Positions 55,547 to 64,000 of a stretch of DNA of 64,000 nt are shown one piece after another. The notes beneath the pieces are model-generated. The model saw only the letters and a list, made by a program, of their open reading frames with translations, was not told the origin of the DNA and did not search any database. The stretch is from the NCBI RefSeq assembly GCF_001620265.1, contig NZ_CP012661.1, forward strand, positions 3,038,001-3,102,000. Reading direction: 5' to 3'. This DNA comes from Frigidibacter mobilis (GTDB taxonomy: Bacteria; Pseudomonadota; Alphaproteobacteria; Rhodobacterales; Rhodobacteraceae). Numbering within the stretch: the first letter of the stretch is position 1; each line of letters starts with the position of its first letter. The position numbers and the translations under genes are program-made.

Positions 55547-57841
55547 ATGTTCACTTGGAGAGGAGACGGTCAGCAAAGGCCGGGCAAGGCCGGCAGAGAA
55601 CAAGGACCGGGGATCGGCGTGCTGGAACGGCTGGCAAAGGAGCGTCGGGCAAGGCTGGCCGCCGAACGGTTGCTGGAACAGAAGAAGCGCGAACTTCAGG
55701 CGGCCAATCAGCAGTTGGCATTGCACGCGCGGGCTCTGTCCGAACAGATCGTCGAGCAGCGGCAGGGATTGGCACGGGCCCTGTCGGAAGCGGCCAGCCT
55801 GAAGGGCCAGAACAGCCAGGTGCTGTCGGACCTTGAACATGCCACCTCGCTGGCGCGGATCGCGCAGACAAGGCTGTGGGACGCGCTGGAAACCGTGCGC
55901 GACGGCTTTGCGGTGTTCGACGGCGATCTGCGGCTGGTGGCGGCGAACCGGGCCTGGCTGACCTTCTTCGAGGGCGAGATCGCGCTGAGCCAGGGCGTGA
56001 CCTATGATGCCGTGCTGCGCATCGCGGCGCAACACGGGCTGATCGACCTGGACGGGCGCGACCCGCTGGACTGGCACCACGAAATGACGGCCCGGATCCG
56101 CCGGGCGCAAATCGAGCCTTGCGTGGTGCGCCTGCCAAGCGGGCGCCATCTGAACCTGATCGACCGCTGGGGCAGCGAGGGCGATCTGGTGTGCCTGACG
56201 CAGGACATCACCGCCTCGATCCGGCGCGAGGCCGAATTGCAGGAGGCGCGCGACAGGGCCGAGGCCGCGAACCGCGCCAAATCGGCCTTTCTGGCCAATA
56301 TGAGCCATGAGATCCGCACCCCGATGAACGGCGTTGTCGGCATGGCCGACCTGCTGTGCGAAACCGAGATGACCGAGGACCAGCGGCTGTTCGCGGAAAC
56401 CATCCGCTCTTCGGGCGAGGCGCTGCTGACCATCATCAACGATGTGCTGGATTATTCCCGCATCGAGGCGGAGCGGATGCAGCTTTACCCCGAACCCTTC
56501 GACCTGGAGCGCTGCCTGCACGAGGTGATGCTGCTGCTGCAGCCCGCGGCGCGCGAGAAAGGGCTGAAGCTGCTGGTGGATTTCGACCTGTTCCTGCCCA
56601 CCCGCTTCATCGCCGATCCCGGGCGCATGCGGCAGGTACTGACCAACCTGATCGGCAATGCGGTGAAGTTCACCGCCAGCGGCCATGTGCTGGCGCGGGT
56701 GGTGGGGATCGAGCTGGCGGATGGGACCTATGAGCTGCATGTGACGGTGGAGGATACCGGCATCGGCATCGCCCCCGAACATGTCGAGCATATCTTCGGC
56801 CAGTTCAACCAGGTGGATTCTGCCTCGAACCGCAAGTTCGAAGGAACGGGGCTGGGTCTGGCCATCACCCGGCAACTGATTGGCATGATGGGCGGGTCCC
56901 TGTGGGTAGATAGCGTGCCCGGCGAGGGATCGTGTTTCGGGTTCCGGGTGCCGCTGACCCCGGCAGAGCCGCGCGACGAGATCGACAGACCGTCAACCCC
57001 GATCCGCCTGAAATGCGCGATGGTGGTCGATGACCTGCTCATCAACCGGGTGATCCTGGAACGGCAACTGGAGACCTACGGGCTTGAAGTGACGCTCTGT
57101 CGGTCTGCCGCCGAGGCACTGGATGTGATCGAGGGCGGCGCGACGTTCGACCTGGTGCTGACCGATCATGAGATGCCGGGAATGACCGGGCTCGACCTGG
57201 CGCAGCAACTGCGCGAGGGCGGGATCGGGGTGCCGATCCTGCTGCTGACCTCCGATCCCGAGGCGGCGCAGGGGGCGGCAGGTGCCGCGCAGGGCGGCGG
57301 CGATCTGTCGGGGATCATGCAAAAACCGATCCTGCGCAGTGATCTGTTCCGCACCCTGCAGGCGCTGTCCTGCCTGCCGTCCGAGCCCGGGCCAGAAGCC
57401 CTGCCGCCCGACCGGACGCCCGAGCAGAGGCGGCAGATGCGGGTGCTTGCGGCAGAGGACAACCGCACCAACCAGCTGGTCTTCCGCAAGATGGTGAAGG
57501 ACTTCGACATCGCGCTGGAATTTGCCTGGAACGGGCGGGAGGCGGTGGAGATGTGGCGATCCTGGTGCCCGGACCTGATCTTCATGGACATTTCCATGCC
57601 GGAGATGGACGGGCGCGAGGCGGCCCGGGCCATCCGCGGCGCCGAGGCCGGCAGCAAGCTGCATGTGCCGATCGTGGCCTTGACCGCCCATGCCATGACC
57701 GGCGATGCCGAGTCGATCCTGGCGGCGGGGATGGATCACTACCTGACCAAACCGCTGAAGAAGAGCGCCATCGCAGAGTACATCGCCGAGCACTGCCCGC
57801 CCGAGGCACGCCCGCCGCTGCCGGACGAGCGGGACGACTAG
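55547..57841 (+). CDS. Hybrid sensor histidine kinase with two receiver domains
   Basis: About 764 residues, cytosolic with no membrane segment. An N-terminal coiled coil (about 25-105) is followed by a PAS-like domain (110-230, ETVRDGFAVFDGDLRLVAAN). The HisKA box is FLANMSHEIRTPMNG with the phospho-accepting His. The ATPase boxes are NLIGNAVKF, DTGIGIAP and GTGLGLAIT. Receiver 1 has VVDD and the aspartate in VLTDHEMPG; receiver 2 has AAEDN and the aspartate in FMDISMPEMDG, with TKPLKKS. Both receivers look competent. The start is uncertain: 55547, the upstream 55472, and GTG 55619 are possible. It diverges from the alpha-2-macroglobulin gene, suggesting a shared promoter region. Confidence 0.9.
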   Translation: MFTWRGDGQQRPGKAGREQGPGIGVLERLAKERRARLAAERLLEQKKRELQAANQQLALHARALSEQIVEQRQGLARALSEAASLKGQNSQVLSDLEHATSLARIAQTRLWDALETVRDGFAVFDGDLRLVAANRAWLTFFEGEIALSQGVTYDAVLRIAAQHGLIDLDGRDPLDWHHEMTARIRRAQIEPCVVRLPSGRHLNLIDRWGSEGDLVCLTQDITASIRREAELQEARDRAEAANRAKSAFLANMSHEIRTPMNGVVGMADLLCETEMTEDQRLFAETIRSSGEALLTIINDVLDYSRIEAERMQLYPEPFDLERCLHEVMLLLQPAAREKGLKLLVDFDLFLPTRFIADPGRMRQVLTNLIGNAVKFTASGHVLARVVGIELADGTYELHVTVEDTGIGIAPEHVEHIFGQFNQVDSASNRKFEGTGLGLAITRQLIGMMGGSLWVDSVPGEGSCFGFRVPLTPAEPRDEIDRPSTPIRLKCAMVVDDLLINRVILERQLETYGLEVTLCRSAAEALDVIEGGATFDLVLTDHEMPGMTGLDLAQQLREGGIGVPILLLTSDPEAAQGAAGAAQGGGDLSGIMQKPILRSDLFRTLQALSCLPSEPGPEALPPDRTPEQRRQMRVLAAEDNRTNQLVFRKMVKDFDIALEFAWNGREAVEMWRSWCPDLIFMDISMPEMDGREAARAIRGAEAGSKLHVPIVALTAHAMTGDAESILAAGMDHYLTKPLKKSAIAEYIAEHCPPEARPPLPDERDD

Positions 57842-57862
57842 CCCGAGCGCGCAGGGCCGGCG

Positions 57863-57913
57863 CCGGGGTTTTCCACCCCCGGACCCCCGGAGGATATTTG
57901 CAACAAGGCAAAG
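57863..57913. repeat. Probable Rhodobacterales extragenic motif with GC hairpin
   Basis: Between two convergent genes lies CCGGGG-loop-CCCCGG, then a second CCCCGG followed by AGGATATTTGCAACAAGGCA and AAG. CCCCGGAGGATATTTG-like strings followed by a CAAG box recur between genes in many Rhodobacterales, from memory rather than from a search. The hairpin could serve as a bidirectional transcript end for the kinase and recQ genes. Only one copy is seen in this window. Confidence 0.45.
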
Positions 57914-57959
57914 GGGGAAGGGGAAGGCCATCGGCACGGCGGCAGACGGGAAAGTCCTG

Positions 57960-60011
57960 TCAGGCCTCGGTCAGCACCGCAAGGAAGGCGGCCCCGAAAC
58001 GGCCGGCGCGGGCCTCGTCCATACCGGGCAGGCGGGCGAGGTCATCAAGGCTGCGCGGCCGCCGCTCGGCGATCTGGCGCAGGGTGGCGGCGGTGCAGGA
58101 CAACGGCTTTTGCGTGCCGTCCTCACCCCTCGCCAAGGCCAGTTGCGCCTCGGCCAGCCGGTCGAACAGCGCGCCTTCGGGGCGCCCGGCAAGGCGCAGG
58201 CGCGAGGGGTGCATGTGTTCCGCCGCGCCGGTAATCACGGCAAGGAATTCGGCCCCATAGCTTTCCAGCTTCTTGGCGCCGACGCCGGTGATATGGGCCA
58301 TCGCATCGAGGCTGGCGGGCCTGGTCTCGGCCATCTCGATCAGGGTGCGGTCGTTGAAGATGATATAGGGGGGCACGCGCGCCGCCTCGGCCAGCGCCCG
58401 GCGCTTGGCCTTGAGCGCGGACAGCAGCGGCGCGTCCTCCTCGTTGACAAGGGCCTTCGCCACCGGGCGCGATTGCGCGCGGGCCACGGTATCGCGGCGC
58501 AGGATGATCTGCGCCTCGCCGCGCAGGATCGGGCGGGCGATGTCGGTCATCCGCAGCGCGCCGTGGCGCTCGGCATCGGGGCGCACGAGATCATGGCCCA
58601 TCATCTGCCGGAACAGCGCCTGCCATTGCGGGCGCGACAGCTCGCGCCCCACGCCGAAGGTCGGCAGCCCGTCATGGCCGCGCTCGCGCACCTTGTCGGT
58701 GGCATTGCCGGTCAGGATGTCGATCAGGTGGCCCGCGCCGAAGGTTTCCTGGGTGCGAAGGATCGCCGACAGCGCCTTGCGCACCGGCTCTGTCGCATCG
58801 AAGACCTCGGGCGGCGTGTCGCAGAGGTCGCAATTGCCGCAGGGTGCTGCCGTCTCGCCGAAATAGGCCAGCAGGCGCTGGCGGCGGCAGGCGGTCGCCT
58901 CGGCCAGACCCAGCAGCGCGTTCAGCCGGCCATGATCGGCGGCCTTGCGTTCGGGCGGGGCAAGGCCCTCGTCGATCTGGGTCCGGCGATAGCGGATGTC
59001 GTCGGGGCCGTAGAGGGTGAGGGTTTCGGCCGGGGCACCATCGCGGCCGCCGCGGCCGATTTCCTGATAATAGCTCTCGATCGACTTCGGCAGGTCGGCA
59101 TGGGCGACCCAGCGGATGTCGGGCTTGTCGATGCCCATGCCGAAGGCAACCGTCGCCACCACGATCAGCCCATCCTCGCGCTGGAACCGCGCTTCGACCT
59201 CGCGCCGCTCCTCCGGGTCCATGCCGCCGTGATAGTGGCAGGCGGCGTGGGCGGCCTCGCGCAGCGCCTGTGCCAGCGTCTCGGTCTTGGCACGGGTGCC
59301 GCAATAGACGATGCCGGACTGGCCGCGGCGGGCATCCGCAAAGCGCAGGATCTGCTCGCGCGGCTTGTCCTTCGCGGCGAAGGCAAGGTGGATGTTGGGC
59401 CGGTCGAAGCCGCGCAGGAAGATCTCGGGCGGGTGGCCGTCGAACAGGCGGGTGACGATCTCGGCCCGCGTCTCTTCATCCGCGGTGGCAGTGAAGGCGG
59501 CCAGCGGCACATCCAGCGCCCGGCGCAGATCTCCAATCCGCAGGTAGTCGGGGCGGAAGTCATGGCCCCATTGGCTTACGCAATGCGCCTCGTCCACCGC
59601 GATCGCGCTGGTGCCGATCCGGCGCAGCAGGCCAAGGGTCGCGCCCGAGGCCAGCCGTTCGGGCGCCATGTAGAGCAGCTTCATGCGGCCTTCGTCCAGC
59701 GCGGCGAAGACCTCCTCGGTCTCGGCATCGGTATTGCCGGAGGTCAGCGCCCCCGCCTCGACTCCCGCTTCGCGCAGGGCGCGGACCTGGTCGCGCATCA
59801 GCGCGATCAGCGGCGAGATCACCACCGTCACCCCCTCGCGGCAGAGCGCCGGCAGCTGGAAGCACAGCGACTTGCCGCCACCCGTGGGCATGATCGCCAG
59901 CGCGTTCTGCCCGGCCAGCACCGCGCGCACGATCTCCTCTTGCCCCGGCCGGAAGCTGGGGAAGCCGAAGACCGAGGACAGGAGCGCTGTGGCAGAGGGG
60001 GCGGCGGTCAT
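57960..60011 (-). CDS. recQ: ATP-dependent DNA helicase RecQ
   Basis: A 683-residue RecQ helicase acting 3' to 5' in recombination and repair. Walker A is IMPTGGGKS near residue 46, DEAH is in IAVDEAHCVSQWGHDFRPDY, and motif VI is QEIGRGGRDG. The zinc-binding cysteines are in CRRQRLL and CGNCDLCD. After the winged-helix part, two HRDC domains follow (about 525-600 and 610-680), one more than in E. coli. It follows the yggT gene by 9 bp on the same strand. Confidence 0.95.
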   Translation of the reverse strand: MTAAPSATALLSSVFGFPSFRPGQEEIVRAVLAGQNALAIMPTGGGKSLCFQLPALCREGVTVVISPLIALMRDQVRALREAGVEAGALTSGNTDAETEEVFAALDEGRMKLLYMAPERLASGATLGLLRRIGTSAIAVDEAHCVSQWGHDFRPDYLRIGDLRRALDVPLAAFTATADEETRAEIVTRLFDGHPPEIFLRGFDRPNIHLAFAAKDKPREQILRFADARRGQSGIVYCGTRAKTETLAQALREAAHAACHYHGGMDPEERREVEARFQREDGLIVVATVAFGMGIDKPDIRWVAHADLPKSIESYYQEIGRGGRDGAPAETLTLYGPDDIRYRRTQIDEGLAPPERKAADHGRLNALLGLAEATACRRQRLLAYFGETAAPCGNCDLCDTPPEVFDATEPVRKALSAILRTQETFGAGHLIDILTGNATDKVRERGHDGLPTFGVGRELSRPQWQALFRQMMGHDLVRPDAERHGALRMTDIARPILRGEAQIILRRDTVARAQSRPVAKALVNEEDAPLLSALKAKRRALAEAARVPPYIIFNDRTLIEMAETRPASLDAMAHITGVGAKKLESYGAEFLAVITGAAEHMHPSRLRLAGRPEGALFDRLAEAQLALARGEDGTQKPLSCTAATLRQIAERRPRSLDDLARLPGMDEARAGRFGAAFLAVLTEA

Positions 60012-60020
60012 CGGCCCGCC

Positions 60021-60314
60021 TCAATAGCTGTAGAAGAAGCCCGCATTGTTCTGCAGCGCACGCTGCAGCACGATCAGGATGATGAAGGCCACCAGCGGCG
60101 CAAGGTCCAGTCCGGCGGTGTTGGGCAGGATCCGGCGGATCGGGCCATAGACCGGCTCCAGCAGGCGATTCAGGCCGAACCAGAGCTGCGCCACCATCGG
60201 CTGACGGGTGTTGAGCACCTGAAAGCTGATGAGCCAGGACAGGATGATATGCGCGATCATCACGAACCAGACGACGTTCAGGATCAGCATCAGGGCTTGG
60301 TAGAGCGTCGTCAT
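60021..60314 (-). CDS. YggT family integral membrane protein
   Basis: A 97-residue protein with two hydrophobic spans (LMLILNVVWFVMIAHIILSWL and LAPLVAFIILIVLQ, the first shown from residue 8) separated by a conserved loop LEPVYGPIRRILPNTAGLD. The YggT family is widespread, with links to osmotic shock tolerance, cell envelope and plastid/bacterial division, but no firm reaction. It precedes recQ by 9 bp and so may be cotranscribed. It diverges from the thioesterase gene at 60465. Confidence 0.9.
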   Translation of the reverse strand: MTTLYQALMLILNVVWFVMIAHIILSWLISFQVLNTRQPMVAQLWFGLNRLLEPVYGPIRRILPNTAGLDLAPLVAFIILIVLQRALQNNAGFFYSY

Positions 60315-60464
60315 CCGTGTTCTCCGGCTGGGGTTGCGGCGCCAGAGGTAAGGCCTGCGCGCCGTTCATGCAACCATTCGCGGCACGGCACTGTGTAACG
60401 CAACGTCTGCAGTTGACCTGCCCTTGCCGCTGCGTCACGCCGAGGCGTAGTCAGGAGGCGCCCG

Positions 60465-60995
60465 ATGTATCCCTTCATCCGCATGGCCTATGCGATGGCC
60501 AAATGCCGCAAGTCCCCGCCGCTGCCGGTGACCGGCACCCATGTCTCGCAGCATATCTGCTGGCCCTGGGATCTGGACCTGTGGGTCGAGCTGAACAATG
60601 GCCGCACGCTGACGCTGTATGATCTGGGGCGGATCCCGCTGGCGATGCGCACCGGGCTGATCGGGCCGCTGCGCGCCAATCGCTGGGGGATCACCGTTGC
60701 GGGCAGTTCGGTCCGCTATCGCCGCCGCGTGCGGATGTTCGAGCGGTTCGAGATGCGCAGCCGCTGTCTCGGTTGGGACGCGAAATTCCTGTACATGGAC
60801 CAGAGCATGTGGCGGAACGGCGAATGCACCAGCCAGGTGCTGATCCGCTCGGCCTTTACCGGCGCGGATGGCATCGTTGCGCCCGCCGCCGTGCTTGCCG
60901 CGATGGGCAGCAACGAGCAGAGCCCGCCGCTGCCCGACTGGGTGCAGGCCTGGATTTCCGCCGATGCCGAGCGGCCCTGGCCGCCGCAGTTTTAG
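60465..60995 (+). CDS. Hotdog-fold acyl-CoA thioesterase-like protein
   Basis: A 176-residue 4-hydroxybenzoyl-CoA-thioesterase-like (THEM6-type) protein. The hotdog helix is seen as DLDLWVELNNGRTLTLYDLGRI and the sheet as SSVRYRRRVRMFERFEMRSR, the first longer than family average only in its flanks. The usual catalytic acid is not obvious, so activity is uncertain. The ATG is preceded by CAGGAGG. It is 76 bp upstream of the MFS gene on the same strand. Confidence 0.8.
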   Translation: MYPFIRMAYAMAKCRKSPPLPVTGTHVSQHICWPWDLDLWVELNNGRTLTLYDLGRIPLAMRTGLIGPLRANRWGITVAGSSVRYRRRVRMFERFEMRSRCLGWDAKFLYMDQSMWRNGECTSQVLIRSAFTGADGIVAPAAVLAAMGSNEQSPPLPDWVQAWISADAERPWPPQF

Positions 60996-61071
60996 GCGCG
61001 TTGTCCGCCTTGTGCGGCGCCGGGTTTTGGGGCTTGATCCCGCCGGCAACAGGGCGGCAGGAGCGGACGGC

Positions 61072-62415
61072 ATGGCGATTTCGGCAAACAGGCGAATCTT
61101 GGGCTGGTACTTCTTCGACTGGGCGAGCCAACCCTATAACACGCTGCTGCTGACCTTCATCTTCGGTCCCTATATCAAAGAGCTTCTGGGCAGCGGCACT
61201 GCGGCGCAGGCGGCCTGGGGCTATGGCATCGGCATCACCGGCTTTGCCATCGCGCTGGCCGCGCCGCTGCTGGGGGCGATTGCAGACCGCGCCGGCGGGC
61301 GGATGGGCTTCATCTGGGTGTTCTCGGTCCTCTATGTGCTGGGGGCCTGGGGCCTGTGGTTCGCGGCGCCGGGGAATTTCAACCTGCTGCTGGTGATGCT
61401 GTGCTTCGGTGTCGGGCTGGCGGCGATGGAGTTTGCCACGATCTTCACCAACGCGATGCTGCCGGGTCTCGGCACGCGGGCCGAGATCGGCCGCATCTCC
61501 GGCTCGGGTTGGGCCTTTGGCTATCTGGGCGGGCTGGTCTCGCTGATCCTGATGCTGGCGCTGCTGGCCGAGAATGGCGAGACCGGGCGCACGATGATCG
61601 GCATCGCGCCGATCTTTGGCTTGGACCCGGAGCTGCGCGAGGGCACGCGGGCGGTGGGGCCGCTGACCGCGATCTGGTATGCGCTGTTCATGGTGCCGTT
61701 CTTCTGGTGGGTGCGCGAGCCGCGGGCGCCAAACGCGGTGCCGGTGCTGCAGGCCGCGCGCGAGGCGGTGCCCCATCTGCGCCAGACGCTGGCCACCCTG
61801 CCTGCGCGGCGCAGCCTGTGGGCCTATCTTCTGTCGTCGATGTTCTACCGCGACGCGCTGAACGGCATGTATGTGTTCGGCGGCATCTATGCTGCAGGCG
61901 TGCTGGATTGGACGGTAACCGATGTCGGGAAATTCGGGCTGCTGGCGGTACTGACCGGGGCGCTGTTCGCCTGGATCGGCGGGCGGGCAGACCACCGTTT
62001 CGGGCCAAGGCCGGTGATCGCGGTCAACGTCATCGTGCTGGCGCTGGTGGCGCTTGGCATCATCTTCATCTCGCGCACATCGGTCTTCGGGATGCCGGTT
62101 GGGTCGGACAGCGCCCTGCCCGACATCGTCTTCTATGCGATGGGCGCGTTGATCGGTGCGGCAGGGGGCGCGCTGCAATCGGCGAGCCGGACCATGCTGG
62201 TGCGCCAGGCCGATCCGTCGCAAATGACCGAGGCGTTCGGGCTTTATGCGCTGGCGGGCAAGGCCACCTCGTTCATCGCGCCTCTGTCGATCGGTGCGGT
62301 CACGCAATTGACCGGCAGCCAGCAGGCCGGGATTTCTCCCCTGATCGTGTTGTTCCTTCTGGGGCTGGTCCTGCTATCTTGGGTCAACCCCGATGGAGAG
62401 GAGGGCCCGGCATGA
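61072..62415 (+). CDS. MFS permease of the UMF1/Atg22-like family
   Basis: A 447-residue inner-membrane protein with about 12 hydrophobic segments. The N-terminal WYFFDWASQPYNTLLLTF is the signature of the UMF1 (Atg22-like) group, and GAIADRAGGRMGF is the MFS loop motif. SSMFYRDALNGMYVFGG is the second conserved block. Bacterial members are usually uncharacterised; vacuolar amino-acid efflux is known for the yeast homologue. GGCAGGAG lies before ATG 61072. The stop overlaps the mepA start by ATGA, so the two are cotranslated. Confidence 0.9.
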   Translation: MAISANRRILGWYFFDWASQPYNTLLLTFIFGPYIKELLGSGTAAQAAWGYGIGITGFAIALAAPLLGAIADRAGGRMGFIWVFSVLYVLGAWGLWFAAPGNFNLLLVMLCFGVGLAAMEFATIFTNAMLPGLGTRAEIGRISGSGWAFGYLGGLVSLILMLALLAENGETGRTMIGIAPIFGLDPELREGTRAVGPLTAIWYALFMVPFFWWVREPRAPNAVPVLQAAREAVPHLRQTLATLPARRSLWAYLLSSMFYRDALNGMYVFGGIYAAGVLDWTVTDVGKFGLLAVLTGALFAWIGGRADHRFGPRPVIAVNVIVLALVALGIIFISRTSVFGMPVGSDSALPDIVFYAMGALIGAAGGALQSASRTMLVRQADPSQMTEAFGLYALAGKATSFIAPLSIGAVTQLTGSQQAGISPLIVLFLLGLVLLSWVNPDGEEGPA

Positions 62416-63305
62416 TCCGTTTCGCATTCGCACTGGCTGCGTTTGGCGCGTTGACGATGCCGGCCGCGGCCGAGCCGCTGGCGCGCAATCTGTTTGGCGC
62501 CAAGCCCGCCCCCTCGGCACAGGCGCCCGCCGCCATCGGCAGCTATGCCAGGGGCTGCGCCGCCGGCCTGCAGGCTCTGCCCGAAACCGGGCCGACCTGG
62601 CAGGCGATGCGGCTGTCGCGCAACCGCAACTGGGGCCATCCGCAGATGATCGGCTACCTGGTCGACCTGTCGCAGACGGCGCGCAAGCTGGGTTGGGCCG
62701 GGCTCTACATCGGCGATATCAGCCAGCCGCGCGGCGGGCCGATGACCGGCGGGCATAACAGCCACCAGATGGGGCTGGATGCCGATATCTGGATGCTGCC
62801 CGCCCTGCGGCTGAACCTGACCCGGCAAGAGCGCGAGAACCTGTCCTCGATCTCGGTCCGCACCGAGGATCAGACCCGCGTGAACGGCAACTGGACGCCG
62901 CAGCACCAGGCGCTGCTGGCCGCCGCCGCCGCCGATCCGCGGGTGGACCGCATTTTCGTCGCCGCCGCGGTGAAGATCGAGATGTGCAAGACCGCCCGCC
63001 CGCGCGATACAAGCTGGCTGCAGAAGATCCGCCCGATCTATGGCCATAACACCCATTTCCATGTGCGCCTGAAATGCCCGCGCGACGATACCCTGTGCGA
63101 AACGCAGGCGCCGACGGTGGACGAGCTGTCCAAGGGCGGCAATGGCTGCGACGAGACGCTGACCTGGTGGGTGACCACCTACCTTGAAGAGCTGCGCAAC
63201 CCGCCCAAGCGGCCCAAGGAACCCGGCCCGCGGCCGAAAACCCCCAAGGAATTCACGATGGCCGACCTGCCCCGCCAATGCGCCGCCGTTCTCGCTTCGG
63301 ACTGA
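62412..63305 (+). CDS. mepA: Penicillin-insensitive murein endopeptidase
   Basis: A 297-residue periplasmic LAS-type metallopeptidase that cuts D-Ala-mDAP cross-links. The signal peptide ends AAAEP. Zinc ligands are in [15 protein letters not shown] (His and Asp) and the C-terminal [14 protein letters not shown]. Conserved cysteines near both ends ([14 protein letters not shown]) suggest disulfides. It overlaps the MFS gene by 4 bp. The last 30 bp overlap the start of the next gene in another frame. Confidence 0.94.
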   Translation: MIRFAFALAAFGALTMPAAAEPLARNLFGAKPAPSAQAPAAIGSYARGCAAGLQALPETGPTWQAMRLSRNRNWGHPQMIGYLVDLSQTARKLGWAGLYIGDISQPRGGPMTGGHNSHQMGLDADIWMLPALRLNLTRQERENLSSISVRTEDQTRVNGNWTPQHQALLAAAAADPRVDRIFVAAAVKIEMCKTARPRDTSWLQKIRPIYGHNTHFHVRLKCPRDDTLCETQAPTVDELSKGGNGCDETLTWWVTTYLEELRNPPKRPKEPGPRPKTPKEFTMADLPRQCAAVLASD

Positions 63306-64000
63306 TCGCGGCGCTGGCCTGCCTGCCGCTGGCTTTTGGCCTCGGCGCCCGGCTGGGCGGCGCGGCACAGCCGCAGCTTGCACAGCATGTGGGAACCTGG
63401 GTCTGGCGCAGCAATGCCGCGCGGTTCGGCGGGTTTTCGGGGCTGGAGCTGTCGGCGGACGGGCTGAGCTTTGCCGCAGTGTCGGATCGCGGAACATTGG
63501 CGCAGGGGCGGTTGCAGCGCGATGCGGCAGGCCGCATCACCGGCGTGACGCATGCAACACTGCTGCCGTTGCAGAGCAGCAAGGGCCAAGCCCTGACCGG
63601 CCGCTTCACCGATGCCGAAGGGCTGGCACTGGCGCCCGATGGCAGCCTGTATGTCTCGTTCGAGGGTTATGCCCGGGTGGCCCGCTACCCGGACCCGGCC
63701 GGCCCCGCCGAGCGCCTGCCCCGCCCCGAGGCCTTTGACGCCCTGCAGAACAATTCGTCGCTGGAAGCGCTGGCCATCGGGCCGGATGGCGCGCTCTACA
63801 CCCTACCCGAACGCTCGGGTGCCAAGGACCGGCCCTTCCCGGTCTGGCGGTTCAAGGGTGGCCAGTGGGATCAGCCCTTCGCCCTGCCCCGGGATGGAAC
63901 CTGGCTGCCGGTAGGCGCCGATTTCGGGCCGGACGGGCAGTTCTACCTGCTGGAGCGCGATTTCTTCGGCATCGGCTTCCTGTCCCGCGTGCGGCGCTTT
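63278..64000 (+). CDS. Esterase-like activity of phytase family protein, N-terminal part
   Basis: The first 241 residues of an exported protein; the 3' end is outside the window. A signal peptide ([19 protein letters not shown]) is followed by a beta-propeller-like domain of the esterase-like-phytase family: [39 protein letters not shown] and [20 protein letters not shown], where the paired GL/EA blades bind metal in relatives. Its substrate is unknown. The ATG at 63278 lies inside the mepA gene, 28 bp before its stop, which suggests translational coupling. Confidence 0.82.
   Translation, partial: MRRRSRFGLIAALACLPLAFGLGARLGGAAQPQLAQHVGTWVWRSNAARFGGFSGLELSADGLSFAAVSDRGTLAQGRLQRDAAGRITGVTHATLLPLQSSKGQALTGRFTDAEGLALAPDGSLYVSFEGYARVARYPDPAGPAERLPRPEAFDALQNNSSLEALAIGPDGALYTLPERSGAKDRPFPVWRFKGGQWDQPFALPRDGTWLPVGADFGPDGQFYLLERDFFGIGFLSRVRRF

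Noticed and set aside
1..64000. CRISPR arrays, rRNA, tRNA genes, plasmid or phage genes
   Set aside because: I saw no regularly spaced repeats, no rRNA or tRNA-like sequence, and no integrase, capsid or replication genes. Short tRNAs could escape reading by eye.

Overview
The window looks like a chromosomal contig of a GC-rich alphaproteobacterium of the Rhodobacterales (Paracoccaceae type). The evidence is the uniformly high GC, dense ATGA-overlapping operons, an asparaginase II, a PAN/alpha-2-macroglobulin plus PBP1C pair, a BcsN-type cellulose cluster and a BisC-like molybdoenzyme. No species can be named from the sequence alone.

Layout. (1) 1-4022, minus strand: a xylose-type sugar operon (xylA, TIM-barrel isomerase/epimerase, Gfo/Idh/MocA dehydrogenase, sugar ABC ATPase cut by the window edge). 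(2) 4013-16075: the LacI-family regulator at the head of that operon is split in two by an 11-kb insertion. The insert carries an IS1380-family element at one end only, a truncated MalT/LuxR-like ATPase, the cellulose genes bcsN-bcsA-bcsB-bcsZ plus a TPR gene, and a truncated aldehyde dehydrogenase. A 5-6 bp direct repeat flanks it, and removing the insert restores the regulator in frame. This matches one-ended transposition as known for ISEcp1 of the same IS family. (3) 16127-16148: a perfect 22-bp palindrome, probably the operator of the split regulator. (4) 16245-40638: a large catabolic locus made of a 13-kb minus-strand operon, an IclR regulator, a fadB-like/thiolase pair and a plus-strand operon. 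It combines CoA ligation, both stereochemical routes of beta-oxidation, a hydantoinase/carbamoylase pair, a PLP C-S lyase-type enzyme, a biotin-sulfoxide-reductase-like molybdoenzyme, a BKACE enzyme and a Dpp-type ABC importer. My best guess is catabolism of a sulfur-containing cyclic ureide with an acyl side chain, with biotin or biocytin as first candidates. (5) 40728-64000: mostly ordinary chromosome: serB, thioesterases, rsuA-type pseudouridine synthase, TSUP permease, asparaginase, IalB-like protein, rlmN, pbpC and alpha-2-macroglobulin, a hybrid histidine kinase, recQ, yggT, an MFS permease, mepA and a phytase-like esterase cut by the window end.

How parts work together. The catabolic operons share a 17-bp promoter motif next to the IclR gene and probably form one regulon. 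The xyl operon has been separated from its regulator promoter by the insertion. Frameshifts are concentrated in 6.9-15.1 kb and 47.8-52.3 kb. Nearly all those I examined look like one base missing from a G or C run, so many are probably sequencing undercalls rather than gene decay.
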